Shown here one piece after another: positions 7,732 through 16,706 of a DNA stretch of 64,000 nt. The notes below the pieces were generated by a model. It saw nothing but the letters and a program-made list of their open reading frames with translations. It had not been told where the DNA came from and searched no databases. Position 1 is the first letter of the stretch, and each line of letters opens with the position of its first letter. The DNA lies in assembly GCF_007744515.1 (NCBI RefSeq), contig NZ_CP036268.1:3802088-3866087 (forward strand). Reading direction: 5' to 3'. Position numbers and translations under genes: made by a program. This stretch comes from Stratiformator vulcanicus (GTDB lineage: Bacteria; Planctomycetota; Planctomycetia; Planctomycetales; Planctomycetaceae).

Positions 7732-8349
7732 TTGCCCGCGCAGCCAGCGGTTTCGGATATGCAAAGCACCAGAAATCAACAGGCGATTTTTGCTGATGAG
7801 GTGCCGAGCGTGAAGAGTGCGTTGCAAGCGCAGATCTCCCGAACGGCCTGCGAACTGAAATTCCCCGCTCGGGAAGTGCGGAGACCAAGTCGCTTTGCCG
7901 GAGCCTTACGCTCCATTGCGGCAGTCCTCGGAGCCTGCACGATTATTGGAGGCTGTGGTGGCGACCCGCAGAAGCCTGATCTCGTTTCAGTCTCCGGTCA
8001 GGTCACTTTGGACGGTGACCCGCTGACGACCGGTGTCGTCCTGTTGCAACCTTTAGATCCGACAGTCGTGTCGCACACGGCGAACGGACTCATTGATAAC
8101 GAAGGACGTTTTAATTTGGGAACTTTCGAACGTGGCGACGGCGTGGCTCCCGGCGAATTCGCGGTCGCCATTATGTCCTACGAAATCGACCCCGAAACCG
8201 GTGCCGAGGGGGACTTACTAATACCCCGGCGGTACACCTTCGCCGATCAGTCAGGTCTGTCGGCAGAAATCCCTCACGACTCCGTGGGGACCGAACTGGC
8301 TTTTCATCTCAACAGTGATTCCGTCGACTCTGGTTCGACAGCGCCATAA
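7732..8349 (+). CDS. lipoprotein with carboxypeptidase regulatory-like domain
   Basis: The frame carries a lipobox IIGGC (Cys75 counted from the ATG at 7732) after a basic stretch and hydrophobic core. The first 45 or so residues do not look like a signal peptide. A later start is therefore likely: GTG at 7810 has an upstream GAGG, and GTG at 7876 would give a 27-residue lipoprotein signal. The mature part (VSVSGQVTLDGDPLTTGVVLLQP, then GRFNLGTFERGDGVAPGEFAVAI) is the beta-sandwich found in small planctomycete lipoproteins that typically sit beside DUF1559 genes. That is the case here, with 29 bp to the next gene. The role is unknown, probably at the cell surface with the DUF1559 protein. Confidence 0.85.
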   Translation: MPAQPAVSDMQSTRNQQAIFADEVPSVKSALQAQISRTACELKFPAREVRRPSRFAGALRSIAAVLGACTIIGGCGGDPQKPDLVSVSGQVTLDGDPLTTGVVLLQPLDPTVVSHTANGLIDNEGRFNLGTFERGDGVAPGEFAVAIMSYEIDPETGAEGDLLIPRRYTFADQSGLSAEIPHDSVGTELAFHLNSDSVDSGSTAP

Positions 8350-8378
8350 ATCCGTTCCCTTCACTTCTCGGAGTTCTC

Positions 8379-9341
8379 ATGCGGCCGACCGACCCCCGAA
8401 AACGCGGCTTTACACTAATCGAATTACTTGCGGTCATCGCCGTGATCGCCATTCTCATTGCACTTCTGTTGCCGGCGGTGCAACAGGCACGCGAGGCGGC
8501 TCGGCGGTCCGACTGCAGTAATCGAATGAAGCAGTTGGGATTGGCACTGCACAACTACCACGACACGTTTCAATCGTTGATGGCCGGTTCTCATGATCGC
8601 GTTCCCCGGCCCGGTGGCGGTACGACGGCCCTGAGCTACAACTGGGGGGTGCTGGCTCTTCCATTTATCGAGCAGGGGGCGCTTCGTCGGCGGATCGACA
8701 TAAGCCAACGCATTTCAAACGGATCGAATAAGAGCAACTTGCAGTATCAACGCTGGCCGGTATTTTCCTGTCCCACCAATCCTTACGCGCATCTATATGC
8801 CAAGCGCGACGGAACTAATTTCGGTTATATGGGGGGCGTGCAGGCCCAATGTTACGTTGCGTGTGTTGGCCGGATGAACGTCAACGGCGGAGCGACCCAC
8901 GATTGCTCCTCGAAAGGAACCTACTGCCTGGGTCCCGACGGCAACCTCCGGCAGAAGGTGGGGATTATGGGGCCTTGGGATTTCCAGAACGCCACCCAAA
9001 CGTGGAAGGGCGTACCGCCCACGAAATTTCGGCAGGTGACCGACGGCCTCAGCAACACCTTTATGCTGGGCGAAAAAAATAATGAGTCGTATCACAATGG
9101 AGCCCTGTTCTGGAATCAGGCCGGTATCGCCCGCACTTCGCTAAAGCTGAACAGCCCTTCCATGGTGTTGCCGGCCGCCAGCAGCGAGAGATCTCAGGGC
9201 GGCTTCTCAAGCCACCACCAAGGGGGGGCGTTCTTCACGCTTGCGGATGGGTCGGTGCGATTCATGTCCGAAACGGTCGACTTTCTCTTGTATAACTCCT
9301 TGGGCGATATTGCCGACGGTCGGACCGTCGGAAAATTCTGA
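8379..9341 (+). CDS. DUF1559 prepilin-like protein
   Basis: This 320-aa protein has the prepilin motif [38 protein letters not shown] at its N-terminus. The family's C-terminal H-x9-DG-type block is present (HHQGGAFFTLADGSVRFMSETVDF). GGAG lies 5 nt before the ATG. Sequence after the first 60 residues diverges from the five-gene cluster at 31-37 kb. It includes several cysteines (for example CYVACVGRMNVNGGATHDC) that may form disulfides outside the cytoplasm. It is probably exported and assembled or anchored like a pseudopilin and co-transcribed with the lipoprotein just upstream. Confidence 0.95.
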   Translation: MRPTDPRKRGFTLIELLAVIAVIAILIALLLPAVQQAREAARRSDCSNRMKQLGLALHNYHDTFQSLMAGSHDRVPRPGGGTTALSYNWGVLALPFIEQGALRRRIDISQRISNGSNKSNLQYQRWPVFSCPTNPYAHLYAKRDGTNFGYMGGVQAQCYVACVGRMNVNGGATHDCSSKGTYCLGPDGNLRQKVGIMGPWDFQNATQTWKGVPPTKFRQVTDGLSNTFMLGEKNNESYHNGALFWNQAGIARTSLKLNSPSMVLPAASSERSQGGFSSHHQGGAFFTLADGSVRFMSETVDFLLYNSLGDIADGRTVGKF

Positions 9342-9403
9342 TGAAACTTAAATTGTGACGTTACGGCGTTCAATGAATATCAGCCGCACTTGATGGCTCA
9401 CCG

Positions 9404-9949
9404 ATGACTTCATTTTTCAGTTCATCCGATCACGATGACTCTGAATTCGTGGTTTTGATTACCAAGTCACAGCGAGCGATTTATGGATATATCCTGTCAC
9501 TCGAACCGAATCGGAATGCGGCGGATGACATTCTGCAACGCACGAACGTCGTGCTATGGCAGAAACAGAATCAATTCGAGCGAGGAAGCAGCTTTCTCGC
9601 TTGGGCCTGCCGAACAGCCTACTTCGAGGTACTGGCATTTCGTAAGGAAGTTGCGCGGCGGCGCGTTCGTGTTGACGCCACGCTTCTGCAGCAGGTCGCC
9701 GATCGGTCTCTGGGCATTGCGGAGGAATTGAATGACGCCACAGAGCGGCTGACTCAATGCGTCGAACGATTGGCGTCGAAAGATGCCGAGCTACTTCGTC
9801 TGAGGTACACAGAAGGACATTCGGTCAAAGAAATTTCGACCATCGCGGGCCGAACCGAGAAAGCGATTTATCGAGCCTTAGCGTCAATACATGCCCGACT
9901 ACTTCGCTGCATCCGTGTCGGCGTCTCCGACGGCGGGCGCAATACATGA
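9404..9949 (+). CDS. ECF sigma factor, Rhodopirellula/Verrucomicrobium type
   Basis: At 181 aa it has sigma region 2 (ILSLEPNRNAADDILQRTNVVLWQK, then FLAWACRTAYFEVLAFRK) and region 4 with a helix-turn-helix (LRYTEGHSVKEISTIAGRTEKAIYRAL). It resembles the small sigma family described in Rhodopirellula and Verrucomicrobium (TIGR02989 type). The stop overlaps the start of the next gene as ATGA (9946-9949), so it is translationally coupled to a FecR-like protein, its probable membrane anti-sigma or signal transducer. Its targets are unknown; the linked pectate-lyase-like gene is the obvious candidate. Confidence 0.93.
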   Translation: MTSFFSSSDHDDSEFVVLITKSQRAIYGYILSLEPNRNAADDILQRTNVVLWQKQNQFERGSSFLAWACRTAYFEVLAFRKEVARRRVRVDATLLQQVADRSLGIAEELNDATERLTQCVERLASKDAELLRLRYTEGHSVKEISTIAGRTEKAIYRALASIHARLLRCIRVGVSDGGRNT

Positions 9950-11592
9950 CATTTGGGATCAATTCATTGTCTGAGACAGATTTTAATGCTGTCGACGAAC
10001 TGCGAGCTCGAGTTGCCGATTCCTCGGCAACCGAGTCCGATGTCGTCGCGCTGCAGGAATTATTATCCGACCAGCAAAACTTGGAATATTACTGCGGTCT
10101 CGCGGTTCTGGAATCACACCTGCGTTATGAGGGCGCGTCGCCAGGCGAATTGGCGGGGTTGATCCTGCCTTCTCAGTCGGAAAGTCATTCATCAGCATAT
10201 TCAATTAAACGCTCTCGCTTTCGTTTAGTGACGGCCGGCTCGGTCGCACTCGCAGCAGTGGTCTGCATCGTGATGGCCCTTGTGTGGACGATGCCGCCGG
10301 GAGGTCAAACCGCTTCGCCGCTCGCGACGGTGACGGCCGCTGAGCATTGTCGCAGCGTCGCGGGCCGGAGCGTCCACCTCGGCGATGAATTCGGGACCGA
10401 ACGCATCGATCTTGCCGAAGGGCTGTTGGGTCTCACGCTTGCCGGTGGCGTCGAACTGTTGCTGGAGGCCCCGGTGCAATTGCGACTGGAGAGCGCCCAA
10501 CGTTGTGTATTGCTCGACGGGTATGTGGTAGCGAAGGTGCCGGAGCAGGCGATCGGATTCGAAATTACGACTCCCGATGCCACCGTGGTCGATCTGGGAA
10601 CGGAGTTCGGCGTTGCCATCGACTCCGACCGTCGGACCGTCGTGCAAGTATTCGACGGCGATGTCGAAACGCACTTCAATCGTGAAGAGCATCAACCGAA
10701 GCAGTATTTTCAGGCCGGCGACGCGGCGGTGCTCTCCGACAACGGTTCCACCGAGGTAGAGCGAATTAAGTTCGATCCGAATCGATTCGTCCGGCGGTTC
10801 CCGCTTCCCGAAAGCAGGGAAGGGGATGAATTAAGCCCTTATAATACGTCAAAACTTAAGTCCGTCACCGTGGCGAAAATCGAGACCCCGCTTCAAATCG
10901 ATGCGGACCTGTCCGACTGGCCGAGCGACTCAACATTCTCGGCCCAGTGCGACCCTCCATATGCGAAAACATATCGAGTCGTCGGTCGCCTCGGCTATGA
11001 CGAGAATTTCCTCTATGTCGCCGCCGATGTTTCAGACCCGTTTCCGTTAAGAAGCGTCATCACCCCGGACGGTGATCCGAATGTTGTCTGGCGCGGGGGC
11101 AGCGTCCAACTCCGCATTTCCTGCGATCGCGCCATCGGCTGGCCCGTCGATGCTCACATCCGACGGCACGACGTTCCATTAAATCCCTCCGAACCGCGGA
11201 CCCGGCTCGGCTATCGACCGCAGGATGTCAATCCGAAGCTGGCACACCTCACCATGTGGCATCACCAACCGGCCGGTAAATCCTGCCTGCAGATTGCCTA
11301 CGGCATGGATTTCACCAACGTGAATAGCCATCCGGCTGGCTGGCGAGGCCGATTTCGACAGAAGGAGCAGGGCCGCGGCTACCTGATGGAATATGCGATT
11401 CCCTGGGAATTACTTAACGCGGGCGACGATCCACCCCAAGCCGCGGATGTCCTGGCCGCCAACTGGACCGTCCACTGGAGCGATGAAGGCGGCCGTATCT
11501 GGCGAGGGCATCTCGTCGAAGTCACCAATCCCGATGAGCCCGGACTGACCTTCCATCGCGCAGCGACCTGGGGACAGGCGATCTTCGAGTAG
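9946..11592 (+). CDS. FecR-like transmembrane regulator with C-terminal CBM9-like domain
   Basis: I chose ATG 9946, which overlaps the sigma-factor stop; a longer frame from 9757 runs through the sigma gene and is not credible. The 548-aa protein has a cytoplasmic N-terminal part (about residues 1-85) and one membrane helix (about 88-110, AGSVALAAVVCIVMALVW). A FecR domain follows at about 145-245 (FEITTPDATVVDLGTEFGV, VQVFDGDVETHF). A C-terminal region (about 290-548) starts IDADLSDWPSDSTFSAQ and resembles family 9 carbohydrate-binding modules. A natural reading is that an external glycan ligand is sensed and relayed to the ECF factor. That is inference from domain order; ligand binding is not shown. 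Confidence 0.88.
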   Translation: MTFGINSLSETDFNAVDELRARVADSSATESDVVALQELLSDQQNLEYYCGLAVLESHLRYEGASPGELAGLILPSQSESHSSAYSIKRSRFRLVTAGSVALAAVVCIVMALVWTMPPGGQTASPLATVTAAEHCRSVAGRSVHLGDEFGTERIDLAEGLLGLTLAGGVELLLEAPVQLRLESAQRCVLLDGYVVAKVPEQAIGFEITTPDATVVDLGTEFGVAIDSDRRTVVQVFDGDVETHFNREEHQPKQYFQAGDAAVLSDNGSTEVERIKFDPNRFVRRFPLPESREGDELSPYNTSKLKSVTVAKIETPLQIDADLSDWPSDSTFSAQCDPPYAKTYRVVGRLGYDENFLYVAADVSDPFPLRSVITPDGDPNVVWRGGSVQLRISCDRAIGWPVDAHIRRHDVPLNPSEPRTRLGYRPQDVNPKLAHLTMWHHQPAGKSCLQIAYGMDFTNVNSHPAGWRGRFRQKEQGRGYLMEYAIPWELLNAGDDPPQAADVLAANWTVHWSDEGGRIWRGHLVEVTNPDEPGLTFHRAATWGQAIFE

Positions 11593-11735
11593 CTTCGACG
11601 CTCGATATCACGCGACTGCCAATCGCGGCCTATTCGCAGTCATGACTTAACATTCCGCCGCATTATTAAAGATGCGTTTTGTCTGTGCGGACTCATATTT
11701 TTATTCTGACAACCACAACTTTAGGCCTGACGCAT

Positions 11736-13964
11736 ATGCACCCCCATTGTTCGATTGCGATGTCCTTAGTTCTTCTTGGCGTTGCAAGCACATTCAGTCA
11801 CGCGCGTGCGGAGGATGACCCGTCATCGAAATTGCTCCCCCCGCTGAACTGGCAAGAGTGTGATGATTGGATCAACGTGACTACCGACCTCGATCCGCCC
11901 GCGCTAGGCGACGGTCGTTCTGATGACACCGCTGCGATTCAATCGGCGCTGGATCAGATGCACGGACTCGGAGGCGGTCCGAAGGTGATCTACCTTCCGC
12001 CGGGGACGTACCGTATTACGAAAACGCTGGTCATGCCGAGCAGTGTGAGTTGCCAGGTCGTCGGTCACGGTGGAGAAACACGCATCCTCTGGGACGGAGT
12101 CGCATCGACGGCCAAGAATTCGCCCAGAATGTTTCTCAGCAATGGATCGGTGATGACCCGTTATACCGGAATTATCTGGGACGGCAACGACCGTGCCGCG
12201 ACAGGAATTCATCATCAATCCGAGGACCGATTCGAGAATAAAATTCTGCACGAGTACGAGGCATTCATCAATTTTCGCGATGCGGGTCTCGCGATGGGAC
12301 CGGCCACTCGGTTCGCCTCATCGGAGAGCGTACTCCGCAACTGCCGCTTTATTAATTGCGACACCGGCGTGCGGATCGAAAGCTTTAACTACTACAACGA
12401 AGTGGTGGAGCAGTGCGAATTTATCGACTGCCGGGTGGGGATTAATTGTTTCAAGTACGGCGAAGTGTTCGCGCGAAATTGCCTGTTCGAGCGGTCGCGT
12501 GCTTCCGACATTTGGGCGGGCGAGTCGCACGGGCATTCCGTCCGGTGGTGCGTATCGCGGGGCTCCAAGCAGTTCTTTGCAGGGCGGGATACCGTCATGC
12601 AAGGATGTCGCATCACCGATTGGACCGGCGACGGGGCCGCGATCAAAGTTCCTCGCAATCGCACGAAACCTATCTTGATTATTGACAATATCTTCGAGAA
12701 GGCGACTTCCACAACGCCGCCGATCGCGATTGGTGATCCGAAGCTGGAGGTCATCGCAGCCGGCAACGCCGACTCGGCTGGCAATCCGATCTTTGAAGGC
12801 GGCGAAGGCGTGCTGAATTTATCGGCTGTCGACCCGTCGCTCGGCGTCAGTCCCGAGTCGGACCAGCGATTCTTTGACGATTCCCCACGCATACCCGGAA
12901 AGGTGTTCGATGCCGTGCGTGATTTTGGTGCGGGCGGGAAGGATTCGACCGCCGCTGCTCAGGCGACAATTGATGCTGCCGCAGCTCACGGGAATGATGC
13001 GGTCGCTTACTTCCCACCGGGTCGATATCGAATTAGTCAAACGCTGCAAGTGACCGGCGGTAATTTCTTTTTGGCGGGGACTGGTTATCACTCCGAGTTT
13101 CATTGGACCGGTGAACCGGGCGGTGTGGCGATGAACGTCCACGACTGCGAAGACGTCGTCCTTCGCGAGTTTCATATCCTCGGCCACACCAAGCCGAAGG
13201 CGTTCATCGCAATTGTGCATCGCGGCGGATCGTCCAAGACAGCAGTAACCTACGACCGGCTCTATCTCCCGAAAGGTTGGCAGCCCGACTCGCAAGAGCA
13301 GGTCAGAGGAGTCGTCTTTAAGAATTTAACGGAAAGAGATCATTTGCGTGTCTTGAGAATTAACGGCAGTGGCCAATTCCAGAATTGCAACTACTCAAAC
13401 GTGTTCGTGAACTTCTGGGACGGGGCTTCACCGTTGGTTGTCGAGGGTGATGCGAATGGTGACTCGCCGCTATCAATACTTAATGTGAACTGCGAGCAAC
13501 TCGTTTTACGCGACGGACCGAACATTGTGATCGGCGATCTTTACGTGGAGCAGGCGAAACAGAGCGTGTTTAAGGTGACGGGTCATTCGGAAGCGAATGA
13601 AAGCCAAATTACGATCGGCGCCGCCCGCATGCACGCGTGGGAAGAAGCCCGGCCCTTCGCGCGGTTTGACGGCTACAAGGGACAGTTTTCCTACTTTAAC
13701 CCCCACGTCACCGTTCATGATCGCGGGAAGAAACCATTTGAGTTTGAGATCACCGGTAACGATCCGATGACACTCCTGCTGGCCGGCTTGAGCAGTCCCG
13801 ACGTCACCGTCCAACCCGCACCTACCGCGAATGTCGTCTTACTGCAGAATCGCAAGCTGGAGAATTCTGGTTCCAATCGGACCGAAGCTGCCGAGGCCGC
13901 CATTAATCAGTTCCGCACACTCGGTCGCAGGAATCTAGATGTACTCCGCGCCGGGCACAATTAG
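11736..13964 (+). CDS. secreted pectate-lyase-like (parallel beta-helix) protein
   Basis: The coding frame extends upstream to a TTG at 11679. ATG 11736 gives a more normal signal peptide (IAMSLVLLGVASTFSHARA), so I take about 742 aa. There are two pectate-lyase-superfamily units. The first begins near the N-terminus (GDGRSDDTAAIQSALDQ, IYLPPGTYRITKTL). The second is near the middle (VRDFGAGGKDSTAAAQATIDAAAAHG, AYFPPGRYRISQTLQV). Repeated short strands such as ENKILHEYEAFINFRD and LRNCRFINCDTGVRIES fit a right-handed beta-helix. These folds cleave or bind acidic polysaccharides. Catalytic residues cannot be assigned from sequence alone, so lyase activity is inferred. It lies 143 bp after the FecR gene and may be its regulatory target. 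Confidence 0.85.
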   Translation: MHPHCSIAMSLVLLGVASTFSHARAEDDPSSKLLPPLNWQECDDWINVTTDLDPPALGDGRSDDTAAIQSALDQMHGLGGGPKVIYLPPGTYRITKTLVMPSSVSCQVVGHGGETRILWDGVASTAKNSPRMFLSNGSVMTRYTGIIWDGNDRAATGIHHQSEDRFENKILHEYEAFINFRDAGLAMGPATRFASSESVLRNCRFINCDTGVRIESFNYYNEVVEQCEFIDCRVGINCFKYGEVFARNCLFERSRASDIWAGESHGHSVRWCVSRGSKQFFAGRDTVMQGCRITDWTGDGAAIKVPRNRTKPILIIDNIFEKATSTTPPIAIGDPKLEVIAAGNADSAGNPIFEGGEGVLNLSAVDPSLGVSPESDQRFFDDSPRIPGKVFDAVRDFGAGGKDSTAAAQATIDAAAAHGNDAVAYFPPGRYRISQTLQVTGGNFFLAGTGYHSEFHWTGEPGGVAMNVHDCEDVVLREFHILGHTKPKAFIAIVHRGGSSKTAVTYDRLYLPKGWQPDSQEQVRGVVFKNLTERDHLRVLRINGSGQFQNCNYSNVFVNFWDGASPLVVEGDANGDSPLSILNVNCEQLVLRDGPNIVIGDLYVEQAKQSVFKVTGHSEANESQITIGAARMHAWEEARPFARFDGYKGQFSYFNPHVTVHDRGKKPFEFEITGNDPMTLLLAGLSSPDVTVQPAPTANVVLLQNRKLENSGSNRTEAAEAAINQFRTLGRRNLDVLRAGHN

Positions 13965-14365
13965 CCAAGAGTGGAACGCTCTATAACGATTAACGAATTG
14001 ATCAAGTTGTTAATCAACCGATCACGCGTTGCACGAGCTTGCGTGAACGCCGGACGAAAGTGCCTCTTTGTATTTATTCTCCTCTGAATTGGTACGGAGA
14101 GGTCGTTCAAGACTGCCAAAGTTCGGTACGAGGTGCTGCTCGCGTTGGCAACGTGCCCGCTCTCAACATTGCCCGACGCCTCACGGACCTCACAAACTTT
14201 GTGATCGATCTGGTTGGTACCGGCGAAAATCCTGATCGTCACTCGGCGATATGGGTTTTGCTCGCACAAGTTGCGACTGAACCAGTAGCATAGTTGGGCT
14301 GTCGATCCTTCGACGCGATCGGTTCGCGTTGCCGAAGTTCTTGCAGTCCCAACTTGCGAATTGAC
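13965..14365. other. intergenic region upstream of the RNA-repair operon
   Basis: This 400-bp stretch should carry the promoter of the hen1-pnkp operon. Its clearest feature is the imperfect palindrome at 13988-14015 (listed separately). A TTG-initiated 84-codon frame at 14039-14293 is present, but nothing supports its use. I found no convincing sigma-54 element and no regulator gene such as RtcR nearby. Confidence 0.4.
13988..14015. promoter_or_regulatory. 28-bp imperfect palindrome, possible operator
   Basis: GATTAAC (13988-13994) and GTTAATC (14009-14015) are mirrored around a central perfect TTGATCAA (13998-14005), all sharing one centre at 14001.5. It lies just after the stop of the pectate-lyase-like gene and about 350 bp before hen1. 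There is no T-run, so an intrinsic terminator is less likely than a dimeric repressor site. Which neighbour it controls is unknown. Confidence 0.45.
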
Positions 14366-15766
14366 GTGCTGCTCACTCTTTCGACCACGCACCAACCAGC
14401 CACCGACCTCGGCTATCTGCTCCACAAGCATCCCGATCGGGTCCAGACTTTCCGGCAGAGTTTTGGGAACGCAGTCGTCTACTATCCCCATGTCGCTAAC
14501 GACCGCTGCGAGGCGTGCCTGCTACTTGACGTCGATGAAGTCGCACTCGTGCGGGGGAAGGGAAGGTCGGCCACGAAATTCTTGTCCGACAATCAATACG
14601 TCAATGACCGTCCGTACGTGGCGTCTTCCTTGATGAGCGTCGCGATCGCCGATGTCTATCGCACGGCGCTCAACGGAGCCTGTAAAGATCGCCCCGAACT
14701 TGTGGAGACCTCGCTGCCACTTAAGGCTCGCATTGACGTCCTGCCGATGAGAGGCCCTGAGAAGTTTCTGAATGAAGTTTTTGAACCGCTGGGATACACG
14801 GTCGAAGCCGAGCGCAAACCGTTGGACCCTCAGTTCACGGAATGGGGTGACAGCCCCTACTTCTCCGTCACACTCACCGGAACAAAGACTCTTGTCGATC
14901 TTCTGAAGCACCTCTACGTGCTGATTCCGGTCTTCGACGGGCGAAAGCACTATTTCATTAGTGACGATGAGTTGGACAAATTACTCACAAAAGGCGAACA
15001 CTGGCTGGCGGCGCATCCCGCAAAGGAAACGATCACGCGGCGCTATTTCAACAACAAGCCGAGCCTCTATCGGCAGGCGCTGGCCCGACTGGTCGAAGAA
15101 GAGCAATTAGATATCGACGAGGCGCAACCATCGCGGGCCGAGGAGTCGCTCGAACGAAAGTTAAGCCTGAACGAGCAACGGCTCGGCACTGTGTTGTCGG
15201 CTTTAAGATCCAGCGGAGCACGCAGCGTTGTCGATCTCGGCTGCGGAGAGGGCAAGCTGTTAAAAGAATTGATCGAGGATCGTCAGTTTCATCGCGTTGT
15301 CGGCGTCGACGTTGCCGTCCGTTCGCTCGAGATCGCCTCTCGGCGATTAAAGGCTCACCGCCTGCCGCTGTGGATGGCGGAAAAACTCGAACTCCTCCAC
15401 GGCTCCCTCATATATCGCGACAAACGATTGGAGAACTTCGACGCCGCCGCCGTGGTCGAAGTCATTGAACACCTTGATCCGCCGCGGTTGAAAGCCTTCG
15501 AGCGCGTGTTGTTCGAGTTCGCGCGCCCGAAGACGGTCGTCCTGACGACACCGAACCGCGAATATAACGTGATGTGGGAAACCCTTCCCGAAGGAAGATT
15601 GCGTCACCCCGACCATCGCTTTGAGTGGACAAGGGCAGAATTTCAGGAATGGGCCGACGGCGTGGCAGAACGATTCGGCTATCAGGTGCGTTTCGCGCCG
15701 GTGGGGCCGGTCGACGAAATTGTCGGTTCACCGACACAGATGGGGGTGTTTACTCATGACAAATAA
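14366..15766 (+). CDS. hen1: Hen1, 3'-terminal RNA ribose 2'-O-methyltransferase
   Basis: I chose GTG 14366 because the sequence from there (VLLTLSTTHQPATDLGYLLHKHP) matches the usual N-terminus of bacterial Hen1; the frame extends upstream without similarity. At 466 aa it has the normal length. The N-terminal half is the Hen1-specific domain that partners Pnkp. The C-terminal half is a class I methyltransferase (VVDLGCGEGKLLKELI). The metal-binding set is intact: EVIEHLD supplies the E-x-x-E-H cluster and the later HRFEW the last histidine. It 2'-O-methylates the break-proximal ribose during RNA repair so that the sealed RNA resists re-cleavage. Its end overlaps the next gene by 11 bp. Confidence 0.95.
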   Translation: MLLTLSTTHQPATDLGYLLHKHPDRVQTFRQSFGNAVVYYPHVANDRCEACLLLDVDEVALVRGKGRSATKFLSDNQYVNDRPYVASSLMSVAIADVYRTALNGACKDRPELVETSLPLKARIDVLPMRGPEKFLNEVFEPLGYTVEAERKPLDPQFTEWGDSPYFSVTLTGTKTLVDLLKHLYVLIPVFDGRKHYFISDDELDKLLTKGEHWLAAHPAKETITRRYFNNKPSLYRQALARLVEEEQLDIDEAQPSRAEESLERKLSLNEQRLGTVLSALRSSGARSVVDLGCGEGKLLKELIEDRQFHRVVGVDVAVRSLEIASRRLKAHRLPLWMAEKLELLHGSLIYRDKRLENFDAAAVVEVIEHLDPPRLKAFERVLFEFARPKTVVLTTPNREYNVMWETLPEGRLRHPDHRFEWTRAEFQEWADGVAERFGYQVRFAPVGPVDEIVGSPTQMGVFTHDK

Positions 15767-16706
15767 AGTCCACCTCTCCGAGTCGCTCATTTATTCCAGC
15801 GGGTCCCAAGTCGTCACACGGTCTGACGTCGTGGGTCCGTCCGGAGTTATTCTTCATCCCGCCGGTGCCGTCGGCGTGGTGGTGAAGTCGCCGCCCGATC
15901 TGGATCATCATTATCGTGTTCGGTTCCCGGACGGCGTGGAGGAGTCGCTGAAGCCATCCGAATTAACGCTGCTCGCAAAATATAAAGAGGGCCGCATCGG
16001 CGAAGGTGCCGAAGGACTGCACGACGGCGACCTGTTCGACCGTGTCATTTTTCGATGCGTGATCGGCTCGCAAGCATACGGCCTTGACGATGAAGCGTCC
16101 GATGTCGATCGCCGCGGGTGTTTTCTCCCGAAGGCGGAGCGACACTGGTCGCTATTCGGCATTCCGGAGCAACTCGAGTGTCACGAGACGCAAGAGTCTT
16201 ACTGGGAAATTCAGAAGTTTGTCGTTCTCGCCCTGAAAGCGAACCCGAACGTGTTGGAGTGCCTCTACACACCACTCGTGGAGAAAGCGACGCCGCTTGC
16301 CGAAGAACTTCTGGCGATGCGGGAGTCATTTCTCTCGCGGCTCGTCTATCAAACTTACAACGGCTACGTGCTATCACAGTTTAAGAAAATGCAGGCGGGT
16401 CTCCGCAATCAGGGCCGGGTTAAGCCGAAGCACGTGATGCACTTGATCCGCCTGTTAATCTCCGGCATCGGTGTGCTCCGTGACGGTTTCGTCCCGGTTC
16501 GCGTCGATAAGCACCGCGACGAACTGCTCGCGATTAAACGGGGTGAACTGCTTTGGCAGGAAACGGAAAAGTGGCGGACGCAACTGCATCAAGAATTCGA
16601 CGAAGCACTACAACAAACATCGCTACCGGAGCGGCCTGATTATGAGAAGGCAAACGCCTTTCTGGTCAAGGCAAGGCGGGCGGCAATGGCGAAAGACCTC
16701 CCGTGA
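15756..16706 (+). CDS. RlaP-type nucleotidyltransferase (first copy)
   Basis: ATG 15756 gives 316 aa and overlaps the hen1 stop; the frame continues upstream into hen1 but without meaning. The nucleotidyltransferase core GSQAYGLDDEASDVDRRG (about residues 105-122) has the G-S and D-x-D features of the DNA polymerase beta superfamily, and matches RlaP, a family repeatedly linked to RNA repair. About 85 N-terminal residues precede the core, with a small beta-rich segment (AGAVGVVVKSPPDLDHHYRVRF) absent from the second copy. RlaP is predicted to add nucleotides to, or otherwise modify, damaged RNA ends; its exact reaction is unproven. The stop overlaps the next start as GTGA. Confidence 0.88.
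   Translation: MTNKVHLSESLIYSSGSQVVTRSDVVGPSGVILHPAGAVGVVVKSPPDLDHHYRVRFPDGVEESLKPSELTLLAKYKEGRIGEGAEGLHDGDLFDRVIFRCVIGSQAYGLDDEASDVDRRGCFLPKAERHWSLFGIPEQLECHETQESYWEIQKFVVLALKANPNVLECLYTPLVEKATPLAEELLAMRESFLSRLVYQTYNGYVLSQFKKMQAGLRNQGRVKPKHVMHLIRLLISGIGVLRDGFVPVRVDKHRDELLAIKRGELLWQETEKWRTQLHQEFDEALQQTSLPERPDYEKANAFLVKARRAAMAKDLP

Noticed and set aside
7377-7769. Leftward 130-codon frame overlapping the SGNH start by ATGA
   Set aside because: The overlap is suggestive, but the translation is low in hydrophobic periodicity, overlaps the lipoprotein start and resembles no family.
14100-14200. Sigma-54 promoter for the RNA-repair operon
   Set aside because: The only GG-N10-GC match (around 14150) lacks the rest of the consensus.
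14039-14293. 84-codon TTG-initiated frame before hen1
   Set aside because: No ribosome-binding site, a weak start codon and no recognisable motif; it may be a chance frame in the promoter region.
13961-14491. 176-codon leftward frame opposite the hen1 5' region
   Set aside because: It runs antisense to the Hen1 N-terminus, which is well supported.
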